This document shows, one piece after another, positions 34,914 through 43,629 of a stretch of 64,000 nt of DNA. Both the position numbers and the translations under genes were made by a program. Every line of letters begins with the position of its first letter. The stretch's first letter is position 1. Origin of the DNA: Natronoglomus mannanivorans (GTDB lineage: Archaea > Halobacteriota > Halobacteria > Halobacteriales > Natrialbaceae); NCBI GenBank assembly GCA_025517485.1, contig JAOPKB010000002.1, positions 605,118-669,117 on the forward strand, given 5' to 3'. Under the pieces are notes generated by a model. The model saw only the letters and a list, made by a program, of their open reading frames with translations. It made no database searches and was not told the origin of the DNA.

Positions 34914-37100
34914 TCACATCTGCTCGTCCCGCATCTCGATATCGGCGACGAGTTCGTAGGGGTGGGCGTCCTTTCGAATGCCGTCGAGCAGCGCGAACGA
35001 CTCGCCGGGCTCCAAGAAGTGTTCGGTCACGACCCGGCCCAGCGGCGTGGGTTCGAAGCCGTCGATGAAGTCGTACTGCAAGAGCTTGCCGATGGCGTGT
35101 TTCGTCGGGACCTCACCCAGCATCCGATCGTTGAGTCGTTTGGCGGCTTTCCCGCCGACCGTCACGTTCGCGAGCGTCTCCTCGACGGCGGCGCCCTCGT
35201 CGTAGTGGGTCATCACCGACTCCATGTCTCCCTTGAGGAGTTTGAACGCGACCTCGTCCTCGGTCATTTCCATCGAGTTGTGATACGAACAGTCGGGTTC
35301 GACGAGGACGTACACCTTCCCTTCGTCGTGGTAGTCCGGCCGGCCCGCGCGGCCGAGCATCTGGTGAAACTCCTGGACGGAGAGCCACTCGATACCCATC
35401 GCCAGCGAGTCGAAGATCACCTGCGAGGCGGGGAAGTCGACCCCCGCTGCCAGCGCCGCCGTCGTGACGACCGCCGACAGCTCCTGGTCGGCGAACTTCC
35501 GCTCGACGGTCTTCCGGCGCCTGTAATCTAACCCGGCGTGGTACGGCGCCGCCGAGTACTCGAGTTTTCGTGAGATCTCGTGACACCGCCGCCGGGAGTT
35601 GGTGAAGATGATCGTCTGCCCGCGATATCCCTTGGAGGACTCGGTATCGAACTCGCGTTTGACGAGTTTGTTCTCCACGCGCACTTTCTCTTGGCCGTCG
35701 GCGAAGGTGACGTGGCGTTCGATGGGGATCGGTCGCTCCTCGAACTCGATCAGCGTGGCCTCGAGGGCTTCGGTCAGCTGCTGTGGGTTGCCGACGGTCG
35801 CCGAGAGGTAGATCCACTGGGCGCCCTGGTACTCTTCACGCGACTTGGCCCGCTGTTCGCACGTGTACTTCAGCCGCGAGATGAGGCCGTCCAGTCTGTG
35901 ACCCCGTTCCTCTTCTTTGAGGGTGTGGACCTCGTCGATGACGACGGTCCCGATGTCGCCCATCTCCTTGCCCGTCCGGAGGGCGTGGTCGATCCCCTCG
36001 TAGGTGCCGACGATCACGTCCGCACCGGGGTCGAACCGGTTGCCGTCGTCGTTGATGCGACTCGCTCCCACGCGGAGGGTCACGTCCACGAGGTGGCCGT
36101 ATTCGTCCTGGAAGTCCTCGTACTTCTGGTTGGCCAACGCGACCAGCGGCACCAGAAAGAGCAGCTTCCCCTTTCCGTTGAGGACGTTGTTGATCCCGGC
36201 CAGTTCGCCGACGAGGGTCTTCCCCGTCGCCGTCGCCGACACCACGAGCTGGTCGGCTCCGCCTGCTCGCGGGCTTTGCCCGCTCGCGTGGTCCGGGGAA
36301 CTCCGTTCCCCGCTATCGAAAAGGCCGTGCTCGACGGAGAGACTCTGAACCGGTAACAGGGTCTCGAACCGGTCCTCGAGCAGGTTCTGCAATCCGGGGT
36401 GGAGGTTCAGTGAATCGGTGCGGACGGGGTCGACCTCGTCGGTCGTCGCCGAAATGGTATCGAACTTCGTGAGGTCCGGATCCAGTCGGCCCTTCAGCAG
36501 GTTGACGATCCGCTCTAGGTCCTGTACCTCGAGCATGAGTTCCTCGAGGCGGTCCATCGCGGCGCCTTTCACGCCGCCGACGTAGGAGAGTTCGCGCTCG
36601 AGTTCGCGGCTCGCACAGTCCGTACAGATCCAGTCCTGGCCGTCCTTGACGGCGGTGTCCGTCGTGATCGGAGAGTACCGTCCAGAGGAGGCACAGTACC
36701 GACAGGTGCGGACGACCTTCGCCTCGAGGTTGTAACCCTCGAGCATTTCGCGGAGTTCGTCACGAGCCTGTCGCGAGGTCTGCTCGGAGATGCGGATTCG
36801 CTCGGCTCGACGGGCGAGTTCGACGAACTCGTCGGGTTGGCGCGGCTCCTCGCTCGAGCCGCTTTTGAGCCGGAACTTGGCGGGTCGTGGCCCCGCGTTC
36901 GTCTCCGAGAGCCCGAGTTTCGCTCGGAACAGTCGCTTTCCGTCTCGGGTGACCACGACGAGGAAGTCGTCGCCGAGTCCGTGACAGAAGAGCGTTTCGA
37001 CGTCCTGGACCTGCTTCGACACGAACACGAGTACGGGCGGACGGTATTTCAGCGATTCGGACTGGACCGAAAACCGAGAGCCGGCTGTCGGCGTCGTCAT
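34914..37100 (-). CDS. DEAD/DEAH-box helicase, Ski2-like, with zinc-finger N-terminal region
   Basis: This superfamily 2 helicase has 728 residues from the start at 37100 (MTTPTAGSRF). An N-terminal domain with a CxxC...CxxC zinc finger (CRYC, CTDC) precedes the motor. Motor motifs are P-loop SATATGKT, DEVH box VVIDEVHTL, motif III YLSATVG, and motif VI HQMLGRAGRPDY. A 20-residue insert (263-282) encoded by hairpin-rich DNA sits just before the P-loop. Haloarchaeal relatives often carry a DUF5814-type N-terminus. RNA or DNA unwinding is expected; the substrate is unknown. It begins 55 bases after the siderophore-binding protein gene and could share its transcript. Confidence 0.9.
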   Translation of the reverse strand: MTTPTAGSRFSVQSESLKYRPPVLVFVSKQVQDVETLFCHGLGDDFLVVVTRDGKRLFRAKLGLSETNAGPRPAKFRLKSGSSEEPRQPDEFVELARRAERIRISEQTSRQARDELREMLEGYNLEAKVVRTCRYCASSGRYSPITTDTAVKDGQDWICTDCASRELERELSYVGGVKGAAMDRLEELMLEVQDLERIVNLLKGRLDPDLTKFDTISATTDEVDPVRTDSLNLHPGLQNLLEDRFETLLPVQSLSVEHGLFDSGERSSPDHASGQSPRAGGADQLVVSATATGKTLVGELAGINNVLNGKGKLLFLVPLVALANQKYEDFQDEYGHLVDVTLRVGASRINDDGNRFDPGADVIVGTYEGIDHALRTGKEMGDIGTVVIDEVHTLKEEERGHRLDGLISRLKYTCEQRAKSREEYQGAQWIYLSATVGNPQQLTEALEATLIEFEERPIPIERHVTFADGQEKVRVENKLVKREFDTESSKGYRGQTIIFTNSRRRCHEISRKLEYSAAPYHAGLDYRRRKTVERKFADQELSAVVTTAALAAGVDFPASQVIFDSLAMGIEWLSVQEFHQMLGRAGRPDYHDEGKVYVLVEPDCSYHNSMEMTEDEVAFKLLKGDMESVMTHYDEGAAVEETLANVTVGGKAAKRLNDRMLGEVPTKHAIGKLLQYDFIDGFEPTPLGRVVTEHFLEPGESFALLDGIRKDAHPYELVADIEMRDEQM
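36255..36314. repeat. Hairpin-rich 60-nt in-frame insert in the helicase gene
   Basis: These 60 nt encode 20 extra residues (SGERSSPDHASGQSPRAGGA) where homologous helicases run directly from the pre-P-loop strand to the P-loop. The DNA holds two perfect hairpins: GCGGGC-TTT-GCCCGC (36269-36283) and GGGGAAC-TCC-GTTCCCC (36295-36311). Its length is a multiple of three and it has no stop, so the gene stays open. It looks like a small palindromic element. Confidence 0.6.
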
Positions 37101-37155
37101 CCGTTCGAACACTCGAGTCGTGCGCGACGATGAATCGGACTGCGAAGAGACCGCG

Positions 37156-38391
37156 TTAGAAGTCCCCGTCGACGATATCACTGACTTCCTGTCGATCGAA
37201 TAGTTCCTCGTCGACGTCGTAGAGCTGCTGGGCGCCGCGTTCGGTCAGTACGAGGTTCGCGATGGGGCCCTGGTAGAGCGGCCCGCCGCGGTAGACGTCG
37301 CCGTTCTGGACGGCCGTCAGGTCGCTGGCGACGCTGTGGGTTTCCATCTCCGCGACGACCTCCTCTCGGAACTCCTCGGCGCTCAGGGCCTCGTGGCTAC
37401 GGAGCAACAGCACCTCGGGATCGATCTCGAGCAGGTTCTCGTAGTCGATCGTCCCGCGGTCGCTGAGGAAGTCCGAAACGCCCGCCTCCCCCAGCGCGTC
37501 GGTGACGCCGAGATCGCGCCACTGCTTGAAGCTCGTCCCCTCGTCGATAGTGTAGGGGTAGAACGCGCCGTCGCCGGCCGGCCACAGGATCGCGACGTCC
37601 GGGCGGTCGCCCGCCGGCGGGACGACGGCCTCGACCTCGTCCTGAAACTCGTCGTGGAGCGACTCGAAGGCCGTGTACCGCTGCTCTTCCTGGAAAACTT
37701 GTGACAACTTCTCGAAGGCCTCGTACAGCGTGAGGTACTCGTAGTCGTCGTGCCAGCCGTAGTCCCGCGAGAAGATGCTGTTGCCGAAGAAGGGCGTCCC
37801 CGTCGCCTCGATCCGCTCGATGTCGCTTTCGTCCCAGTGATCGGTCCGGCCGACGGGGAAGTTCGGGTCCATGACGAACACGTCGACTCCCTCACTCAGC
37901 GCGAGGAACTCCTCCGGATCGAGTTCGCCCTCCCAGAGCGACGTCGTGTCGCTCTTGTCGACGCTGACGCCGGGAATCTCGTCGTAGTACTGTGTGTGGT
38001 AGCGCGAGGTGAGGTAGACGGCTTCGGGCGGCTCCTGTCCGAGTGCGATGCCCATGTCTGCCCAACTGCCGTTGTTGGCCGCCCACGTCTCCGGGACGGA
38101 ATCGAACTCGACGGTGCCGACCGGCTCCATCGTCACGGCGTAGCTCCCGCTCGAGGCGTCGTCGCTGTCGTCGTCTTCGGCACCGTTTCCGTCCCCGTCG
38201 GTGCCGTTGTCGTTCCCGTCGGTTTCGTTATCGTTCCCGTCGATACCGTTCTCGGTTCCGTTTCCGGACCCGTCGCCGTTTCCACTGCCGTTCCCGTCGT
38301 CGCTCACACAGCCGGCGACGACGCCTAATCCGGCGATCGCTGCGCTCGCTCGCAGTACCCCTCGTCTCGATCGGTGACGTCCGTCGTTCAT
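37156..38391 (-). CDS. Iron-siderophore ABC transporter substrate-binding lipoprotein
   Basis: This 411-residue class III binding protein has a Tat lipoprotein signal (RSRRGVLRASAAIAGLGVVA followed by GC). A very long Gly/Asn/Asp linker (about 30-80) precedes the binding fold. Fold segments such as VGTVEFDSVPETW, GVDVFVMDPNFPV and EIDPEVLLLRSH match periplasmic Fe(III)-chelate binders. It is tethered outside the membrane and would deliver ferric chelates to the permease. It is the third gene after permease and ATPase, with a Fur/DtxR-like palindrome at 38396-38413 directly upstream. Confidence 0.92.
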   Translation of the reverse strand: MNDGRHRSRRGVLRASAAIAGLGVVAGCVSDDGNGSGNGDGSGNGTENGIDGNDNETDGNDNGTDGDGNGAEDDDSDDASSGSYAVTMEPVGTVEFDSVPETWAANNGSWADMGIALGQEPPEAVYLTSRYHTQYYDEIPGVSVDKSDTTSLWEGELDPEEFLALSEGVDVFVMDPNFPVGRTDHWDESDIERIEATGTPFFGNSIFSRDYGWHDDYEYLTLYEAFEKLSQVFQEEQRYTAFESLHDEFQDEVEAVVPPAGDRPDVAILWPAGDGAFYPYTIDEGTSFKQWRDLGVTDALGEAGVSDFLSDRGTIDYENLLEIDPEVLLLRSHEALSAEEFREEVVAEMETHSVASDLTAVQNGDVYRGGPLYQGPIANLVLTERGAQQLYDVDEELFDRQEVSDIVDGDF

Positions 38392-38395
38392 CGAC

Positions 38396-38413
38396 TTTTA
38401 GGCTTACCTAAAA
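38396..38413. promoter_or_regulatory. Iron-regulator operator (TTTTAGG-N4-CCTAAAA)
   Basis: A perfect 7-bp inverted repeat with a four-base spacer lies 5 bases upstream of the binding-protein ATG (38391). The core TTAGGnnnnCCTAA resembles sites of DtxR/IdeR-family iron repressors such as the haloarchaeal Idr proteins. It probably gives this gene its own iron-controlled promoter in addition to operon transcription. Confidence 0.7.
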
Positions 38414-38438
38414 GTGTAAAAAGATTCCGAAACTGCGA

Positions 38439-39356
38439 TTACGACTGGTCGTTCGGCAAGGCGCGCTTCGGAAGTACTTGTAATTCGGGCTCGTACCTGA
38501 CGCTCGCTTCGACGTCGAAGACGTCCGCGAGCAACTGTTCGGTCACGATCTCCTCGGGCGGCCCCCAGTCGTACAGTCCGCCGTCGTGCATCGCGATGAG
38601 GTAGTCCGCGAACCGGGCCGCCTGAGAGATGTCGTGGAGGACGACCGCGACGGTGACGCCTTTCTCCTCGTTCAACTGGCGGATCGTCTCGAGGACGCGA
38701 AACTGGTGGTGCAGATCGAGGAACGTCGTCGGTTCGTCGAGCAGGAGGACGTCCGTGTCCTGAGCCAGCACCATGGCGATCCAGGCGAGTTGTTTCTGGC
38801 CGCCGCTCAGCTGGCCGAGTTCGGCGTCTCGGAGGTGTCCGACGCCCGCGAGCTCGAGGGAGCGGTCGACTGCCTCGCGATCCTCGGAGGAGATGCTGTC
38901 GAAGAACCCGCGGTGGGGATACCGGCCGTGGTAGACGAGGTCTTCGACGGTGATGCCGCCGACGGAGTCGTTCTCCTGGGAGAGCAAGCCGAGTTCGCGT
39001 GCGAGTTCCGGCCGGTCGAACGACCGGATGTCCTCGCCGCGCAGTCGGACGACGCCCGAGTCCGGCTCGAGGTGTTTCGAGAGCGCTTTCAGCACGGTGC
39101 TCTTGCCGCTGCCGTTCGGGCCGACGAGCGCGGTGATCTCTTCTTCGGGGACGTCCAGACGCGCACAATCGACGACCGTCTCGTCGCTCGAGGGGTAGCT
39201 CAACTCGAGTTCGTCGCCGACGAGCGCGCTCCGGACGGTGTCGTCGGGGGCTGTCCCGACGTCGACGCTGTCGGTGTTGCGGTTGGTTTCGGTGTCGGTG
39301 CCACCGTTTCTCGGCGAGGCGTCTGCGTTCGTGTCGTTCGTCGTCGGTCGTGCCAT
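38439..39356 (-). CDS. Iron-siderophore ABC transporter ATP-binding protein
   Basis: This 305-residue FepC/FhuC-type ATPase has Walker A LVGPNGSGKST, signature LGQLSGGQKQLAW and Walker B VLLLDEPTTFLDLHHQ. The last of these (FLDLHHQ) is diagnostic of the FecCD-partner family. The first 45 residues are an acidic Thr/Asp/Asn extension. The start overlaps the permease stop by one base (ATGA-like junction), which shows tight coupling. It supplies energy for ferric-chelate import. Confidence 0.94.
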   Translation of the reverse strand: MARPTTNDTNADASPRNGGTDTETNRNTDSVDVGTAPDDTVRSALVGDELELSYPSSDETVVDCARLDVPEEEITALVGPNGSGKSTVLKALSKHLEPDSGVVRLRGEDIRSFDRPELARELGLLSQENDSVGGITVEDLVYHGRYPHRGFFDSISSEDREAVDRSLELAGVGHLRDAELGQLSGGQKQLAWIAMVLAQDTDVLLLDEPTTFLDLHHQFRVLETIRQLNEEKGVTVAVVLHDISQAARFADYLIAMHDGGLYDWGPPEEIVTEQLLADVFDVEASVRYEPELQVLPKRALPNDQS

Positions 39357-40462
39357 CAGAGTTCACCCATCGATCGTTGTTTGCGCATCAGGTAGAGGAA
39401 GTACGGACCGCCGATCAGGCCGGTAACGACGCCGACCGGTATCTGGGTCCCGCCCAGCGCGAGTCGCGCGCCGACGTCGGCGGTGACCATCAACGCCGGG
39501 CCGGCGAACAGACAGCCGATCATCAGCTGTCGGTAGTCGCCCCCCACGACGTTGCGGACGATGTGGGGGACGACGAGGCCGAAGAAGCTGACGATACCCG
39601 CCACGGAAATGGCGGCGCTCGCGGCCAGAATGGCGACACCCGAGAGCAGAAAGCGGACCCGTTCGACGCGCATTCCGAGCGACTGTGCGGTCTGCTCGCC
39701 GAGCAACAGGACGTTCAGCTGGCGAGCGCCTGCGAGCGCGACGGCGACCGCAACGGTCGCGGGCAAGGTCGCGATCCGGACCTCCGACCAGCCGGTTCCC
39801 GTGAGCGATCCCGTAAGCCACGCGATCGCCGTCTGTACGACGCCGAGGTCGTCGGCGAAGAAGAACAGTCCCTGCTGGAGCGACTGGAAGACCATGCTGA
39901 CGACGACGCCGGCCAGAACGAGACGGACGGGACTCGTGCCGCCTTTCCAGGCGATCCCGTAGACGATCAGGAACGCGATCGCACCGCCCAGTGCGGCGAT
40001 CAGCGGCAGGAACGGTGTGAGACCACTGAAGACGACGAGCGTCGCCAACACTGCGAATCCGGCCCCGGAGCTGACCCCGAGGACGAAGGGACTGGCCAGT
40101 TCGTTGCGCGTCACCGCCTGGAAGATCGCTCCGGAGATCGCCAGCGTCGTGCCCGCGATGATCCCGACGAAGACCCGCGGGAGCCGGATCTCCCAGACGA
40201 CGATACTGTTGGTGCTCATCTCCGGTCGCTCCGTTCCCATCAAAAACGCCGACCAGGCCTCGAGGTCGAACACCACGTCGGTATCGGTCACCGCCTGCCA
40301 GGCCTCGAGGACGGTCATCGAGTACGCGCCGAAACTGACCTGTACGAAGCCTGCAACGATCGTAACGATCGTACTCGCGAGACAGAACAGAACGAGCGTC
40401 CCGGTGATCCATCCCTGCTCCCCGGTAGACACGTGTGTACCGGCCGATTGCGATTCACCCAT
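39356..40462 (-). CDS. Iron-siderophore ABC transporter permease (FecCD family)
   Basis: This 368-residue membrane subunit has about ten helices. Family motifs are RLPRVFVGIIAGTTLAISGA near residue 135, NELASPFVLGVSSGAGFAVL near 160, and the late FFGLVVPHIVRNVVGGDYR loop that contacts the ATPase. It is the promoter-proximal gene of the permease-ATPase-binding-protein operon. Its start at 40462 is preceded by two DtxR-type palindromes, so iron repression is expected. Confidence 0.95.
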   Translation of the reverse strand: MGESQSAGTHVSTGEQGWITGTLVLFCLASTIVTIVAGFVQVSFGAYSMTVLEAWQAVTDTDVVFDLEAWSAFLMGTERPEMSTNSIVVWEIRLPRVFVGIIAGTTLAISGAIFQAVTRNELASPFVLGVSSGAGFAVLATLVVFSGLTPFLPLIAALGGAIAFLIVYGIAWKGGTSPVRLVLAGVVVSMVFQSLQQGLFFFADDLGVVQTAIAWLTGSLTGTGWSEVRIATLPATVAVAVALAGARQLNVLLLGEQTAQSLGMRVERVRFLLSGVAILAASAAISVAGIVSFFGLVVPHIVRNVVGGDYRQLMIGCLFAGPALMVTADVGARLALGGTQIPVGVVTGLIGGPYFLYLMRKQRSMGEL

Positions 40463-40466
40463 CTGA

Positions 40467-40482
40467 TTTAGGGTTGCCTAAA
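40467..40482. promoter_or_regulatory. Iron-regulator operator 1 upstream of the permease (TTTAGG-N4-CCTAAA)
   Basis: A perfect 6-bp inverted repeat with four-base spacer starts 5 bases upstream of the permease ATG at 40462. It has the same half-site and the same position relative to the start codon as the site upstream of the binding-protein gene, so one iron-responsive repressor should act on both. Confidence 0.7.
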
Positions 40483-40501
40483 AGACTCTTAGCCGTTACG
40501 A

Positions 40502-40517
40502 TTTAGGTCTGCCAAAA
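40502..40517. promoter_or_regulatory. Iron-regulator operator 2, imperfect (TTTAGG-N4-CCAAAA)
   Basis: A second copy of the half-site TTTAGG with a degenerate partner (CCAAAA for CCTAAA) sits 35 bases upstream of operator 1, measured start to start. It may allow cooperative binding of two repressor dimers, as described for DtxR-family sites. Confidence 0.45.
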
Positions 40518-40638
40518 AGCTCGCGCCGTCGTTGCGATTCTGATCGCACACATTCAGGTCTCACCTGCCCGGACAGGAAACGGACGGCGATCGTCTGCTG
40601 GACCGCTGGACGACCGCGCTCTGTCCCGCCGACGCAGC

Positions 40639-41082
40639 CTACTCCACCAGTTGGATCTCGTCGTCTCCGTTAGGAACGGCACAGAGGAACGCACCGGGCT
40701 CGTCGCTCTCGTTGCGATACCAGTGGACTGTCCCTGCGGGGATCAACAGTGAGTCGCCTTCGCTCACCAGGTGTTCTTCGTCCTCATTCTCTCGCTTCTC
40801 CCCCTGTTTCTCGTCACCGTCACTGGTACCGTCTCCATCCGGCCCGGACCCGATCCCGACGACGTACTCTCCCTCCAGAACGTACTGGACGTGTTCGACC
40901 TCGTTGGTGTGCTTCGGAACCTCGCTACCGGCCTCGAGGGTGAATTTCCGAAGTGCGAAGTTCGGCGCGTCGTGGTCGTCGCCGATGAGGACGCCTTTCG
41001 AGAGGCCGTCGGCGGCGTCGACCGCTTCGAATTCGATCTCGTCACTCCGTCGAACGAGGGGGTCTGGGTCGCTCGTGATCAT
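40639..41082 (-). CDS. Cupin-domain protein
   Basis: This 147-residue small beta-barrel protein has cupin motif 1 at KHTNEVEHVQYVLEGEYVVG (metal ligands in HxxxxEH-like spacing with a later Glu) and motif 2 at LIPAGTVHWYRNES. An acidic loop (about 83-103) is inserted between strands. Such single-domain cupins bind a metal and may be dioxygenases, isomerases or sensors. The neighbours do not reveal the substrate. Confidence 0.9.
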   Translation of the reverse strand: MITSDPDPLVRRSDEIEFEAVDAADGLSKGVLIGDDHDAPNFALRKFTLEAGSEVPKHTNEVEHVQYVLEGEYVVGIGSGPDGDGTSDGDEKQGEKRENEDEEHLVSEGDSLLIPAGTVHWYRNESDEPGAFLCAVPNGDDEIQLVE

Positions 41083-41225
41083 GGTCTCGAGGCCGAATAC
41101 GTGCTGGTGAGAGAAAACTGTCCGTGGTGTCGACGCGAACCGTCACCCGGCAGCGCCGCTCGCGAGGTGATGAAATGAGAATCGTTCGTGTGCCGATGCC
41201 GCAGTGTACGGTGAACTCGACTCGC

Positions 41226-41420
41226 TTACAGGCGAGTAACGTTCGTCGCGCGCGGGCCCTTGGGGGCCTGCTCGATATCGAATTCGAGTTCCTGTCCCTC
41301 CTCGAGGTCCGGACCGCCGATGTCTTCCATGTGGAAGAACACGTCGTCGTCCGCGTCGTCTGTCTCGATGAAGCCGTAACCGCCAGTGTCGTTGAAGAAG
41401 TCGACTTTGCCTTTCGCCAT
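41226..41420 (-). CDS. cspA: Cold-shock domain protein (CspA family)
   Basis: This 64-residue single cold-shock domain has RNP1-like GGYGFIET and RNP2-like DVFFHMED motifs, and the ending GPRATNVTRL. It binds single-stranded nucleic acid as an RNA chaperone. It is complete at the typical length and acidic as usual for haloarchaea. A 143-bp gap separates it from the cupin gene on its left. Confidence 0.97.
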   Translation of the reverse strand: MAKGKVDFFNDTGGYGFIETDDADDDVFFHMEDIGGPDLEEGQELEFDIEQAPKGPRATNVTRL

Positions 41421-41568
41421 CGCCTTTGAAGGGAGGACCCGATCACAGATAATGTTTGCGACTCGGCGTCTGTGGCTGATTTCGGACGCTATCGGACTTC
41501 TCCCTGCGGTTTCGGTTCTAACGTTCTTTTTCTATAGATTATCGACCAGCCGCCTGCCGTGGGTCGAC

Positions 41569-41787
41569 TCACGCACCGTCGCCACCCTCGAGTCGGTGGA
41601 CCGATATCGAGATGAAGTAGACCAGCATGAAGAGGAAGAAGCCGACGACGAACCCGATCAGTTCCCGCGTTCCGATCGTGTCGGGGTTCGTTACTCCCAC
41701 GATGACGAGGCCGATCACGAAAATCGCGACCGTGAACGCCCCGACGGCGTAGTAAAAGCCCGTGTCCGACTCGAGAATCCGTCGCAT
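41569..41787 (-). CDS. Small membrane protein, 72 aa
   Basis: The start at 41787 (MRRILESDTGFYYAVGAFTV) leads directly into the first helix. The second helix is IGFVVGFFLFMLVYFIS. A short acidic end follows. The upstream in-frame extension is rich in Arg/Thr and lies over the promoter of the divergent kinase gene, so it is left out. No family is recognised. Confidence 0.7.
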   Translation of the reverse strand: MRRILESDTGFYYAVGAFTVAIFVIGLVIVGVTNPDTIGTRELIGFVVGFFLFMLVYFISISVHRLEGGDGA

Positions 41788-41942
41788 AGCTCTCCGTTCG
41801 AAACCGAATCGCAAAACGGTGTCGGCACGTCGGTCTCGTGGGTCTGTGATAGTGTCACCGTTCTCTCTCGTACTCGTCGACCGGTCGACGGCCACCGTTC
41901 GACGGGAATCAGATTCAAGAGGGGTGCCCAGAATAGTGGACT

Positions 41943-42833
41943 ATGCTGGGTTTCGACCGGTCGTTTCGGCTCACACCGGCGACGATTGCGATCTGTTACT
42001 TCGTACTCAGCAGCACCTGGATCCTGTTCAGCGATCGACTGGCCGTCACCCTGATCGACGATCCGTCTCGAGTCGCCTGGGTCCAGACCGCGAAGGGCTG
42101 GTTCTTCGTCGCCGTCTCGGCACTGCTTCTCTACGTGCTCGTCTCCCGCAGCCAGCGCGAACTCGAGCAGTCGAACGAGCGCCTCGACGCGGTCGTCCAG
42201 CAGACGAGCGTCCTCCACCGCGTCCTCCGGCATAACCTCCGAAACACGTGCAACGTCATCCGGGGCACCACCGAACGACTGCAGAGCGGCGACGACGTCG
42301 ACGACGCGGAACTCCTCGCAATCGTCGCCGACGAGACCGATTCCCTCGTCGAACTCAGCGAGAAGACCTCTCAACTCCGCACGCTCGTCCTCGACGAGCG
42401 CGATCACACGGCCGAAATCGATCTCGTCTCCGTGGTCGAGGCCAGCGTCGACGAGGCACGCGAGACGACTCCCGGCGTCGAGTTCCGGACCGAGCTCCCA
42501 CGGCACGCCTCCGTCGAAGTGCATCCGCGATTCGCACTCGTCGTCGACGAACTCCTCGAGAACTCCCTCGAACACAACGCACACGACGAGTTACGGATCG
42601 ACGTCTCGGTCCGTACCGTCGACGGAGCGACGGTCCTCGAGGTCGTCGACACCGGCGGCGGGTTGCCCGAGATCGAACAGGACGTCCTCGAACTGAACGT
42701 CGAACGACCGATGCTCCACTCGGAGGGACTCGGACTCTGGATCGTTCGGACGATCGTCACCGCCTCCGGCGGGGAGTTTCGGATGGTCGACAACGACCCT
42801 CGCGGGACGGTTGCGAGGGTATCCGTTCCCTGA
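41943..42833 (+). CDS. Membrane-bound sensor histidine kinase
   Basis: This 296-residue kinase has two N-terminal membrane helices (ATIAICYFVLSSTWILFS and GWFFVAVSALLLYVLVS). A short coiled coil leads to a dimerisation/phosphoacceptor helix with H97 in VLRHNLRN, the haloarchaeal H-box. The C-terminal ATPase domain shows N-box LLENSLEHN, G1 VVDTGGGLP and G2 HSEGLGLWIV. There is almost no extracytoplasmic loop, so it may sense the membrane or accept signals from a partner. No response regulator is adjacent. Confidence 0.92.
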   Translation: MLGFDRSFRLTPATIAICYFVLSSTWILFSDRLAVTLIDDPSRVAWVQTAKGWFFVAVSALLLYVLVSRSQRELEQSNERLDAVVQQTSVLHRVLRHNLRNTCNVIRGTTERLQSGDDVDDAELLAIVADETDSLVELSEKTSQLRTLVLDERDHTAEIDLVSVVEASVDEARETTPGVEFRTELPRHASVEVHPRFALVVDELLENSLEHNAHDELRIDVSVRTVDGATVLEVVDTGGGLPEIEQDVLELNVERPMLHSEGLGLWIVRTIVTASGGEFRMVDNDPRGTVARVSVP

Positions 42834-42867
42834 GCCGTCTACTGCCTGCGGCCCGGTGTCCGGTCAC

Positions 42868-43629
42868 TCAGTCGGTCAACCCGAATCCGCGCTCGAACAG
42901 GTAGACGTCGATCGCGAGCACGGCCGCCGTGAGTCCCACGAGCACGCCGAGTGACGTCAGCGGGACGAGGTCACTGTAACCCAGAAAACCGTAGCGGACG
43001 CTGTCGACCATATACACCATCGGATTCAGCCGGGAGACGTCCCGCCAGAGCGGCGAGAGCATCTCGAGCGAGTAGAAGACGGCGCCGAAAAAGACCAGTG
43101 GGCGGAGGATGAACTGGTTCATGACGGTGAGGTCGTCGAAGTCCCGCGCCCAGAGGCCGCCGATGATGCCGAACCCGGCGAAGAGGACGCTAATGACGAC
43201 CATCGTGACGACGAGGTAGAGCGCGTGCTCGACGGTCACCGGCGTGAACAGGGCGCCGATGACGGCGATGATGACGCCGACGATCAGCCCCCTGACCGCG
43301 CTCGCGGCCACGTAAGCGACGACCATCTCGAGGTACGACAGCGGCGAGGTGAGCGTCTCGTGGATGTACTCGTTCCAGCGGCCGTGAAAGATCGAAAAGG
43401 AGGCGTTCTCGAAGGCGTTCGAGATCGTCCCCAGCACGATGAGACCGGGGAGGATGAAGAGGATGTAGTCGAAGCCGGCGATCCGATCGATCCGGCCGCC
43501 GAGAACGATCCCGAAGACGGCGAAGTAGAGAACGTTCGTGATCGCCGGCGGCAGGAAGGTGTTCTTGGGTCGACGGACGAACCGCAGGATCTCCCGGCGA
43601 AAGAGGGCTCGAGCGCCGGTCGACCACAT
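42868..43629 (-). CDS. ABC-2 type transporter permease (NodJ/DrrB-like)
   Basis: This 253-residue protein has six hydrophobic helices and the ABC-2 signature around FDYILFILPGLIVLGTISNA and WNEYIHETLTSPLSYLEMV. The downstream RPLVFFGAVFYSLEMLSPLW is typical of polysaccharide/drug export permeases. Its start overlaps the ATPase stop by one base. With the ATPase it forms an exporter whose cargo is unknown. Confidence 0.93.
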   Translation of the reverse strand: MWSTGARALFRREILRFVRRPKNTFLPPAITNVLYFAVFGIVLGGRIDRIAGFDYILFILPGLIVLGTISNAFENASFSIFHGRWNEYIHETLTSPLSYLEMVVAYVAASAVRGLIVGVIIAVIGALFTPVTVEHALYLVVTMVVISVLFAGFGIIGGLWARDFDDLTVMNQFILRPLVFFGAVFYSLEMLSPLWRDVSRLNPMVYMVDSVRYGFLGYSDLVPLTSLGVLVGLTAAVLAIDVYLFERGFGLTD

